DNA from: Mycobacterium sp. 852014-50255_SCH5639931
GTDB lineage: Bacteria; Actinomycetota; Actinomycetes; Mycobacteriales; Mycobacteriaceae
NCBI RefSeq assembly: GCF_001665605.1
Contig: NZ_LZSV01000011.1
Span: 124,001 to 188,000, forward strand
Reading direction: 5' to 3'
DNA: 64,000 nucleotides
Each line of letters opens with the position of its first letter. Positions within the stretch are counted from its first letter, which is position 1. Both the position numbers and the translations under genes were made by a program. Below, piece by piece: positions 36,650 through 43,908 of this stretch. The notes below the pieces were generated by a model that was not told the DNA's origin, ran no database searches, and worked only from the letters and a program-made list of their open reading frames with translations.

Positions 36650-37199
36650 ATGGGGGACCTGCCTCCAAACTTCGGTGGCGAACCGCCAAGTGCCCCCCGG
36701 TCAGTGGCAGCCCGCCTACCCACCCCAATCTTTGACGCGTCCACGGACATGGCCGGCGATTGCACTGGCATCAATCGCCGTTCTGCTGGGCGCTGTTGCT
36801 CTAGTTGTGGCGGCTACACGGTCTACACATAACTCCACGCCGAGCTCACCGACCACGTCAGCGGCGCCGACCTATACGGCCGCGGAGTCGGCTGCCGCGC
36901 ACAAAAAGTTGTGCGACTCGTATCGGCTCGCAGCTCGTGCCGTTCAAATTGAAACCAACGGCACCAGCCCAGAGCGTGCAGGGATCGCGGAGGTCAACGG
37001 GGCGATGATATTGAAAGACGCCGTTGATGCGTCTCCTGCCATAACGCCAAGCGATCGGGCCGCCGCGGTTGCGTTGGCTCGTGCCTATAGCAACCTCGCG
37101 GCTGTGGCGAGCCTGAACGACAACTCGCAGTGGCAGCCAGCGCTGAATGATGCAAATGCCAAAGACGCAGCAATGAAGAAGGTCTGCGGTGGGTCTTGA
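36650..37199 (+). pseudogene. Rv3901c-like membrane protein, duplicate copy with frameshift
   Basis: A diverged copy of the gene at 37588. The natural start is ATG 36650 with GGAGGGC upstream, reading MGDLPPNFGGEPP, which matches MGEDLTPNFGGRP of the second copy. The frame then breaks in a run of six C at 36694-36699. Removing one C restores SAPGQWQPAYPP and the following membrane segment starting WPAIALASIAVLLGA. The remaining frame could be read from GTG 36675, giving 174 residues with a single membrane helix and the conserved tail NAKDAAMKKVCGG. So it is either a decayed copy, a copy restarted at GTG, or an assembly error in the homopolymer. Confidence 0.7.
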
Positions 37200-37467
37200 C
37201 CTGCCACCCGCCACGTGGACGCAGGCGCTAATCGGACCTGGGTGGCCAGCGCCGCCAGCGGGTCTGAGGGACGCTGCTCAGTATCGGAAGCAGGCATGCG
37301 GACAGCAGGAGCAGTACGCGCAGGATTTGCGCAATCAGCGGACTGTGCTGACGGCACACAATCAGGGACGCCGCGGGTCTGAACATTCGAGCCTGCAGGT
37401 ACCCGTGGCAACAGCCGCGTCGCACTTCAGTGGGTCGGCGAAGTCGCTTCTGACCGCGTCTCGGTAA
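37189..37467 (+). pseudogene. Truncated duplicate of the Rv3900c/Rv3899c-like gene
   Basis: A 92-codon frame from GTG 37189, overlapping the previous stop by 11 bp just as the intact pair at 38117 does. Residues 1-61 match the start of the 732-residue protein: MGLDLPPATWTQALIGPGWP against MGVDLPPGRWTFPLVGPWWP, then QYAQDLRNQRTVLTAHNQG against QYSQSLRNQRSTLTAHNQG. After HNQGR the similarity stops at 37367-37384, the 18-bp repeat shared with the end of the DUF2563 gene. The remaining 30 residues are junk from the junction. This is the cut end of a tandem duplication. Confidence 0.85.
37367..37384 (+). repeat. 18-bp direct repeat, copy 2 (duplication junction)
   Basis: GACGCCGCGGGTCTGAAC, identical to 36484-36501. 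Beyond the repeat both copies continue with related sequence (CCTTCAGCCT and ATTCGAGCCT), as expected if the second unit restarts from the end of the DUF2563 gene. Confidence 0.85.
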
Positions 37468-37587
37468 CGATGTTCGATCTGTATGTCCACCTGCGGTGAT
37501 TTGTCCGCGTTCGCATCTCCTGTTCCACTAGTAAAGGGGATGTATCGGTGCCAATCTGGCAACCGTTGTTGAATGCAAGGAGGGCGC

Positions 37588-38127
37588 ATGGGGGAGGACC
37601 TCACTCCTAACTTCGGCGGGCGACCGATTGAGGGCCCGCCCCTAGGGCATTGGGCACCGGCCTATCAGACGCAACCCGTGCGCCGCCCGAGCATGTGGCC
37701 AGCCATTGCCGTCGCGGGGTTAGCCATGGCAGTGGCGCTTACTGCACTGATCGTGGTGCTTACCCGGCCGACGGCCTCGGCCCCGGCAACTACGCCACCT
37801 ACCTACGCTTCGAGCGACGTCTCGACGGCCCAACGGGAATTGTGTGACACGTATGACCTGGCAGCGCGCTCGGTTCGGGCCGAAACTAACGGGACTGACA
37901 GAGCCCTGGCCCGCATCGCGCTTTCCAACGCCGCCGGCATGCTTGACACCGCTGCTGCTGCGCCAGCCCTCGACGCCAAACCCCGAGACGCAGCGCATGC
38001 GCTCGCGGTGGCGTACCGCAATGCGAACGCGCTCGCCAGCGTTGCCACCGATGAACAGTATCGGGCGGCAGTCGATGACATAAACGCTAAAGATGCTGCG
38101 ATGAAAAAGGTATGCGGTGGGGGTTGA
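37588..38127 (+). CDS. Rv3901c-like single-pass membrane protein
   Basis: 179 residues from ATG 37588, which has AAGGAGGGC directly upstream; an in-frame ATG at 37573 lies before that site and is not the start. The proline-rich N-terminus MGEDLTPNFGGRP faces in, a membrane helix runs at about 38-60 (MWPAIAVAGLAMAVALTALI), and the outer domain of about 115 residues ends AKDAAMKKVCGGG with a conserved cysteine near the start of the domain (ELCDTYDLA). The two cysteines may pair. It overlaps the next gene by 11 bp. This is the intact copy of the duplicated gene; it belongs to the ESX-2 upstream set by synteny. Function unknown. Confidence 0.8.
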   Translation: MGEDLTPNFGGRPIEGPPLGHWAPAYQTQPVRRPSMWPAIAVAGLAMAVALTALIVVLTRPTASAPATTPPTYASSDVSTAQRELCDTYDLAARSVRAETNGTDRALARIALSNAAGMLDTAAAAPALDAKPRDAAHALAVAYRNANALASVATDEQYRAAVDDINAKDAAMKKVCGGG

Positions 38128-40315
38128 TCTGCCACCCGGGAGGTGGACATTCCCACTCGTCGGGCCTTGGTGGCCGGATCCACCGACGTTTCTGCGTACT
38201 GCCGCTGAATATTGGAAACAAGCGTGTGTCCAGCAGCAGCAATATTCACAGAGTCTTCGCAATCAGCGGAGTACCTTGACGGCACACAACCAGGGCCGGA
38301 CGGCAGAGGACCTCAGTGCTCGCTATTACCAGGGTGAACAATTTCACTTGGATCTGGCCGAGAAATATCGAGATAAGGCTACCGCTTTAAATGCGTGTGC
38401 TGATCAAATTGATGCCCTGCGATCAAGGTTGGCGCAGGTAGCAGCTGAGGGAAACCAAGAAATTGATCGAATACTCGCCTCTAAGGAACCAGAACCTGCG
38501 AAATTGGCCGAAATACAAGCTGTCCAGGCCACCTGCAACGCGAAGGCGGAAGTCGCATCCGACTGCGCTGTAAACAGCATGCTGACTGCTACGCAGCCGA
38601 TGCTGGTGAATGAAGGTATCCATGGCGATGCCCGAGCCTGGGCGCAGGAGAGAGGATCCGGCATTGGTGAGGTTCCGCGGCCCCAGACGATCAGCAAGGA
38701 CGACCTGAATCCGGCCGTTGGTGGTGCCGGCGGTCCCGGCGGCGCCAGCAGTCATCAAGGTGTAGTTGGAGGGGCCCAGGGACCCGGCGTAGAGGGGCCT
38801 ACACCAGCGTTGGCGGGAACTTCGGGTGGTCCGAGTGGTGGTGGAAGCGGTGGGGCTGCCAATGGTGCCGCAGCGCAGGCGCTGCCGCCCACGTCCACGG
38901 GGCTCGCTGGGGGCCCCGGGACGGGACCCGTATCACCGGGTGGGCTCTCACACGGTGGCACCGCCTCTCCGGCCCTTCCGTCCAACGCGCAGTTCCCAGG
39001 CGCAGGTGGATCAACAATGCCCGGGATGTCGTCGATGAATGCGCCGATGTCACCCGCGGCTCCGGGGCAGGGCATGTCGCCCGGATTAGGCCAATCGTTC
39101 GCGAGCGGAATGGCGACGGGGCAATCGGCGGGCGCGGGTCCCCAAGCGCTGTCAACAAACGCTATGAATGCTATGGAGGGTGGGTCACCGCCGGCTGGCC
39201 AAACGCCTGCTCCGGCTCCTCCGCCTGTAGCGCCAAGCGTTCCGACTGCCGGGTCATTCCTTGGGGCTAATGCGCCGGTGGACACACCACCGGCACCGGC
39301 GGATGCGGCGGCCCCGGGCAGTGGCGGCGCTACCCCGGTAGCGCCTGCGGTGGTGACCGGGGGCTCGTGGTCGGCGCCGGCCGTACCCAGCGCCAGCGGC
39401 CCTGCTGGCCCGCTACCCGCTTATGGCTCTGACCTGCGGCCTCCGGTGGCGGCGCCTCCGACCATGCCCTCAGGCCCTGTGGGACCGGTATCTGGCGCTG
39501 CGGTCGCGCCTTCGCCGGGTTCATCCCCTTCGGCCGGTGGACCGCTGGTTTCTCCGGTGGAACGGGCTGCGCAGGGAGCCGCGCCTGGGCAGGCGGGGAC
39601 TGGCGCCTCGACGATGGCGGGCGCCTCCTCGGCCTCCGCGGCAACCGGGGCGACAGCCGGCGCCACGTCCAGTAGGGCGGTCGAAGAGCAACGGCTGCAA
39701 CGGATTGTCGATGCGGTGGCCCGCCAGGAGCCGCGGCTGTCCTGGGCCGCCGGTCTACGGGACGACGGCACCACCACTCTGCTGGTCACGGATCTCGCCG
39801 GCGGATGGATTCCCCCACACGTCCGACTACCCGCCTACGTCACTTTGCTTGAACCGTCGACACGACGCCGTGATGCCAGCGCGGTTGAATTGCTAGGAGC
39901 CGTCGTCGTCGCAGCGGCGCACCATCCGAATGCCTACGTTGGCGAGCCTGGCACTGAGGAGCCGCCGCTGACGGGCGATCGCCTAGCGCGCTCCGCTGCG
40001 CCCCACGTGGATGAACTTGGGCCGACCCTCGTAGAGGCTGTGCGACGTCGCGATGGCCTACCGCGAATCGCCCAGGCCGTTGCCGCGCCGGCGGTGCGAA
40101 AAACGGGTGTCCTTGAGAACGAGGATCAACTTCTGCGCGAATGCATCGCGGATATCCAACACACGGTGCTGAACACCTACCCGCACCACGACCTTGCGGT
40201 GGTCGTGGATTGGATGCTTCTTGCGGCTATCGAGGCGCTAATCGACGAGCATGAATTTCTTGCGAATTACCACATGGCTTGGTTCGAAGTCAGCACCGGC
40301 CAGGGCGGCCCTTAG
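38117..40315 (+). CDS. ESX-2 associated Esp-like protein (fused Rv3900c-Rv3899c equivalent)
   Basis: 732 residues from GTG 38117. The N-terminal part (about 1-180) is helical with a WPDPPTFLRTAAEYWKQA segment resembling WXG or PPE helices. A low-complexity, glycine-, proline- and alanine-rich middle (about 195-510) follows, then a folded C-terminal domain (about 515-732) with SWAAGLRDDGTTTLLVTDLA and IQHTVLNTYPHHDLAVVVDW. This layout matches Rv3900c (N-terminal part) and Rv3899c (C-terminal part), separate reading frames in M. tuberculosis, here one gene. It is a likely ESX substrate or chaperone partner by context; not proven. Bases 38341-38400 have only 27 G or C of 60, unusually low for this genome. 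Confidence 0.82.
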   Translation: MGVDLPPGRWTFPLVGPWWPDPPTFLRTAAEYWKQACVQQQQYSQSLRNQRSTLTAHNQGRTAEDLSARYYQGEQFHLDLAEKYRDKATALNACADQIDALRSRLAQVAAEGNQEIDRILASKEPEPAKLAEIQAVQATCNAKAEVASDCAVNSMLTATQPMLVNEGIHGDARAWAQERGSGIGEVPRPQTISKDDLNPAVGGAGGPGGASSHQGVVGGAQGPGVEGPTPALAGTSGGPSGGGSGGAANGAAAQALPPTSTGLAGGPGTGPVSPGGLSHGGTASPALPSNAQFPGAGGSTMPGMSSMNAPMSPAAPGQGMSPGLGQSFASGMATGQSAGAGPQALSTNAMNAMEGGSPPAGQTPAPAPPPVAPSVPTAGSFLGANAPVDTPPAPADAAAPGSGGATPVAPAVVTGGSWSAPAVPSASGPAGPLPAYGSDLRPPVAAPPTMPSGPVGPVSGAAVAPSPGSSPSAGGPLVSPVERAAQGAAPGQAGTGASTMAGASSASAATGATAGATSSRAVEEQRLQRIVDAVARQEPRLSWAAGLRDDGTTTLLVTDLAGGWIPPHVRLPAYVTLLEPSTRRRDASAVELLGAVVVAAAHHPNAYVGEPGTEEPPLTGDRLARSAAPHVDELGPTLVEAVRRRDGLPRIAQAVAAPAVRKTGVLENEDQLLRECIADIQHTVLNTYPHHDLAVVVDWMLLAAIEALIDEHEFLANYHMAWFEVSTGQGGP

Positions 40316-40329
40316 AGGGCGTTGGCCCT
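40316..40329 (+). terminator. Possible intrinsic terminator
   Basis: AGGGC-GTTG-GCCCT forms a perfect 5-bp stem right after the stop at 40315, followed by a T-rich stretch (TGTTGTTTCGTTATT). The short stem makes this uncertain. Confidence 0.35.
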
Positions 40330-40451
40330 GGTCAGTGTTGTTTCGTTATTGCGAGGCGCAAAGGTGACTACTACGCAGGACGTCTTGTGAGAAAATTGAG
40401 TCCACCGCGGTCAGCGCCGTGGTGTCGCGAGAAGCGGAGCGGGGTGGATCT

Positions 40452-41390
40452 GTGACGACGATGCGATCAAATCCGTTGGTTTATGGATACTTGGCAGACG
40501 CGCCGGCGGATCTGCCGCCAGTCGCGCCACCGCTAGGCGCCCCGCCCGACACGTCGCCCGCGGGTGGCCCAGCTACTCAAACGGCGATAGCCGCTGCCAA
40601 CGCCGGTGTGCCGAAAGACGCCGCAGACGCCGCAGCCGCGGAGGCAGACCGCCGGGCCCACGCCGCCGACGCGGCCGCGAAATTCCCTGCGAACGAAGCT
40701 GAATCACAGCAACAGATGCAGAACGTCGGTCAGCAAGCCCCGCAGATGATGCAGCAGATGCTGCAAAGCATCACCGGCGCCCTCGGCGGCGCGGTCGGCG
40801 GCATCATGCAGCCGCTGACGCAGCTGCCACAGCAAGCGATGCAGGCGGGCCAAAGCGCTATCCAGCCGCTGATGAGCGCGGTTCAGGGGGCCCACGGAGC
40901 CGGGCTTGCCAGCGACGCGCATCTTGTCGACAGCGTCGGCCCAGGTTCCGGAGCCGGGGCCGGCGGTGGCTCGGGCGGCGGTGGCTCGGGCCTGGGCGGC
41001 GGCGGGGGCACCACCCCGGCCAGCTCGCTGGGTCCGCCACCGGTGCCGACATCCTCCCCGCCGACGACCCCGGCCGGGGCGGCGAAGGCGGCCATGATGC
41101 CCCCGGTCAGTGGCGCGCCGACCACGGGGGGTCAGACCGGCATGGGCGGTATGGGCATGATGCCGCCCGGCGCGATGGGCGCCCACGGTGACGGCGGCAA
41201 TAAGGAGAAGTCCCCGGAGAAGCGCATCTCGGCCCCGGGCGTGCCCAACGGCCAGCCGGTCAAGGGGCGCCTGACGATGCCGCCGAGCCCGCCGGGGCCA
41301 AAGCCCGGTGAGGACAAACCTACGGTCGTCACCAACCGGCCGAACCGACGGATCGTGATCATGCCGACCGAGGACGAGGCAAAGGAATAA
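40452..41390 (+). CDS. ESX-2 associated Esp-like protein (Rv3898c-Rv3897c equivalent)
   Basis: 312 residues from GTG 40452, which has GGGGTGGATCT upstream; an in-frame GTG at 40419 is possible. The start region has SNPLVYGYLADAPADLPPV. Residues about 50-150 are helical and rich in alanine and glutamine (QQAPQMMQQMLQSITGALGG), as in EspK/EspJ-like ESX-1 proteins. A glycine-rich stretch and a proline-rich stretch follow, and the end is PNRRIVIMPTEDEAKE. It has the combined size of Rv3898c and Rv3897c, which are separate short frames in M. tuberculosis. A secreted or cell-envelope role in the ESX-2 system is inferred from position. A hairpin without a T-run follows at 41409-41431. Confidence 0.78.
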   Translation: MTTMRSNPLVYGYLADAPADLPPVAPPLGAPPDTSPAGGPATQTAIAAANAGVPKDAADAAAAEADRRAHAADAAAKFPANEAESQQQMQNVGQQAPQMMQQMLQSITGALGGAVGGIMQPLTQLPQQAMQAGQSAIQPLMSAVQGAHGAGLASDAHLVDSVGPGSGAGAGGGSGGGGSGLGGGGGTTPASSLGPPPVPTSSPPTTPAGAAKAAMMPPVSGAPTTGGQTGMGGMGMMPPGAMGAHGDGGNKEKSPEKRISAPGVPNGQPVKGRLTMPPSPPGPKPGEDKPTVVTNRPNRRIVIMPTEDEAKE

Positions 41391-41557
41391 GGGCACCGCA
41401 AGCCATTCCCACTCCACCGGAAGGTGAGTGGTCGGTACACGCAGCCGGCAGTAGGGTCGCTACGTAATCACTCGTTATTGACAGCGGAACTGCCTATTCG
41501 TGCATGCTATTGAGTACGAATTTTCGCGGCCAGGGTGTGGGAAAAAGGGGAATCAGG

Positions 41558-42415
41558 GTGGGGCAGTCGTTGACTGATCCGCTGACGAGGCAGGCGGTGA
41601 CGGCGCTATCCCGCGGCCATGGCCTGTTCGCCGGCGAGACCATCGCCGCCCCGGTCGGCAGCGGGCAGGAACACCCCGAGGTCAGAACCGACGGTCTTCC
41701 GGCCGCCGCGGCCAAAGGCTCGATGAACGCGCTGAATGAACTGCGCCAGTCGACCGAAACCGACCGCGCGCTGGCACGCATCATGGCGACGGCGCGGGAC
41801 GACCACGCGCAGGCAAGGACGGCCACCAGGGCGGTCTTGGAAGACGCGAAGGCCGACGCCACGCCGGCCGATACCCCGATGGCGCGGCGCGAGGCAATGG
41901 CGCGGATGGCGGCGAGGCTGCGCACCCAGCACCGGCACATCCTGAACTCGCGCCGGCGGGCACGGCTCCTGGCGCTTCGAATAAGGCGGCTGCGCTACCG
42001 ACAAAGGCGGGCGGCGATGCGAGGCGACCAGGGCAACGGGCGGGCGGCGGTCTTGGCGGCGATTCGCAAAGCCTTGGATATCAAGGGCATTCACGACCCC
42101 GCCGCGCGAGCACGCTGGGAGCGCGGCATGGATCTGGTGGCTCGCCGCGAATCCAACTACAACGCAAACGCCGTCAACGACTGGGACTCCAACGCGGCGC
42201 GCGGCACCCCGAGCAAGGGCGCCTGGCAGTTCATCGGGCCGACATTCGCCGCCTATCACCAGCCGGGAACGTCACGCGACATCCACAATCTGGTGGCGCA
42301 GGCGTGCGCGTTCATCAACTACGCGATGGGCCGCTACCACGTCGCCGCGGACGCGTCGAATTTGGCCGATCGGATTCAGCAGGCCGATCCGCGCCGATCA
42401 CCTAAGGGGTATTGA
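41558..42415 (+). CDS. Lysozyme-like transglycosylase domain protein (Rv3896c homologue)
   Basis: 285 residues from GTG 41558 with AAAGGGG upstream; the frame is open to ATG 41504, so the start is not certain. The first 190 residues are helical and very basic (HRHILNSRRRARLLALRIRR). The C-terminal 95 residues have a lysozyme-like fold: the catalytic Glu in ARRESNYNANAVND, then GAWQFIGPTFAAYH. This resembles resuscitation-promoting and SLT transglycosylase domains. No signal peptide is visible, so export would depend on another route, perhaps the ESX machine. It ends 2 bp before the eccB2 start and may open peptidoglycan for the secretion complex; that role is inference. Confidence 0.83.
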   Translation: MGQSLTDPLTRQAVTALSRGHGLFAGETIAAPVGSGQEHPEVRTDGLPAAAAKGSMNALNELRQSTETDRALARIMATARDDHAQARTATRAVLEDAKADATPADTPMARREAMARMAARLRTQHRHILNSRRRARLLALRIRRLRYRQRRAAMRGDQGNGRAAVLAAIRKALDIKGIHDPAARARWERGMDLVARRESNYNANAVNDWDSNAARGTPSKGAWQFIGPTFAAYHQPGTSRDIHNLVAQACAFINYAMGRYHVAADASNLADRIQQADPRRSPKGY

Positions 42416-42417
42416 GC

Positions 42418-43905
42418 ATGCCGCTGAGTTTGTCGAACCGCGACCAGAACTCGGGTCACCTGTTCTACAACCGACGGCTGCGCGCGGCGACCACCCGGTT
42501 CTCGGTGCGGATGAAGCATGACGACCGCAAGCAGACCGCCGCGCTGGTGTTGTCGATCTTGTTGGTGGCCATCGCCGCCGGTTGGATGATGCTGCTGAAT
42601 GTCCTGAAACCGACTGGCGCAGTGGGTGAATCGGCAATCATCGGCGACCGCGATTCCGGCGCGATCTACGCCCGCATCGACGGCCGGCTTTATCCCGCCC
42701 TGAACTTGACGTCCGCCCGGCTGGCCACCGGAACGGCGAACCCACCGACGTGGGTGAAGCGCAGCGAGATCGCGAAGTATCCGACCGGGCCACTCATCGG
42801 TATCCCGGGTGCGCCGGCGGCGATGCCGGTGAATCGCGGCGCGATTTCGGCCTGGGCCGTGTGCGATACGGCCGGGCGCCCGCGCAGCGGGGAGAAGCCG
42901 GTCGTCACGTCAATCGAGGGCACGCTCGACGGCGGCGGCCGCGCGACCCCGCTGGCCGACGATGCGGGAGTCCTCGTGACGTTCGAGGGCAACACGTATG
43001 TGATCTGGGGCGGCAAACGCTCGCAGGTCGATCCGGCCAGCAGGGCGATCACCCTCAGCCTGGGCCTGGACCCCGGAGTGACGTCGCCAGTGGAGATTTC
43101 GCGCGCGCTCTACGACGGACTCCCCGCAACCGAGCCGCTGCGCGTCCCGGACGTGCCGCAGGCGGGCGCGCCGTCGACGTGGGTCTCGGGGTCGCAGGTG
43201 GGCGCGGTGTTACAGGCCCAAACCGCCGGTGGTGGCAAGCAGTTCTACGTGCTCCTGCCCGACGGGGTGCAGAAGATCACCAGCTTCGTCGCCGATCTGC
43301 TCCGCAGCGCGAACTCCTATGGGTCGACGGCACCCCGCGTGGTAACCCCCGACGTGCTGGTCAACATCCCCCAGGTGAACTCGCTGGCCGTGGATTACTA
43401 CCCGACGAAGCGGCTGAATTTCGTTGACACGGCGGCGAATCCGACCACTTGCGTCGGCTGGGAGAAGGGCTCCACGGATCCGCAGGCCCGCGTCGTCATC
43501 TACAACGGTCGGGGCCTGCCGGTGTACTCGTACCTGGACGACCGGATCGTGCACCTGGTGCGCGACGACCGCGACCCGGCATCGGTGGTCGCCAACCAGG
43601 TGCTGGTGCTGCCGGGGGCGGCCAACTTCGTCACCTCGACCAGCGGGGTCATCACGTCCGATTCCCGCGAGTCGTTGTTCTGGGTGTCCGACAACGGCGT
43701 GCGGTTCGGCATCGCCGCCAACGACGACACGATGCGCGCGCTCGGGCTCGATCCGGCCTCGGCGGTTCAGGCGCCGTGGCCGTTGCTGCGCACTTTCGCT
43801 GCGGGCCCGGCGTTGTCGCGGGAAGCGGCGCTCGTGGCGCGTGACACGGTGCCGGCGCTGGGAAGGGCGGCCGTGGTGACGACATCAGCGAAGGCGGGAG
43901 GCTAG
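42418..43905 (+). CDS. eccB2: ESX-2 core component EccB2
   Basis: 495 residues, the exact length of M. tuberculosis EccB2, from ATG 42418 with AAGGGG upstream. The cytosolic N-terminus has SNRDQNSGHLFYNRR, followed by one membrane helix at about 41-60 (AALVLSILLVAIAAGWMMLL) and a large periplasmic part with repeats and a conserved cysteine pair (VCDTAGRP and TTCVGWEKG). EccB forms the periplasmic part of the type VII pore with EccC, EccD and EccE. It ends 3 bp before eccC2, so they form one unit. Confidence 0.93.
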   Translation: MPLSLSNRDQNSGHLFYNRRLRAATTRFSVRMKHDDRKQTAALVLSILLVAIAAGWMMLLNVLKPTGAVGESAIIGDRDSGAIYARIDGRLYPALNLTSARLATGTANPPTWVKRSEIAKYPTGPLIGIPGAPAAMPVNRGAISAWAVCDTAGRPRSGEKPVVTSIEGTLDGGGRATPLADDAGVLVTFEGNTYVIWGGKRSQVDPASRAITLSLGLDPGVTSPVEISRALYDGLPATEPLRVPDVPQAGAPSTWVSGSQVGAVLQAQTAGGGKQFYVLLPDGVQKITSFVADLLRSANSYGSTAPRVVTPDVLVNIPQVNSLAVDYYPTKRLNFVDTAANPTTCVGWEKGSTDPQARVVIYNGRGLPVYSYLDDRIVHLVRDDRDPASVVANQVLVLPGAANFVTSTSGVITSDSRESLFWVSDNGVRFGIAANDDTMRALGLDPASAVQAPWPLLRTFAAGPALSREAALVARDTVPALGRAAVVTTSAKAGG

Positions 43906-43908
43906 GGG

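Noticed and set aside
41409..41431. Hairpin CCACT-CACC-GGAA-GGTG-AGTGG after the Esp-like gene as a terminator
   Set aside because: It has a bulge and no T-run; kept only as a note.
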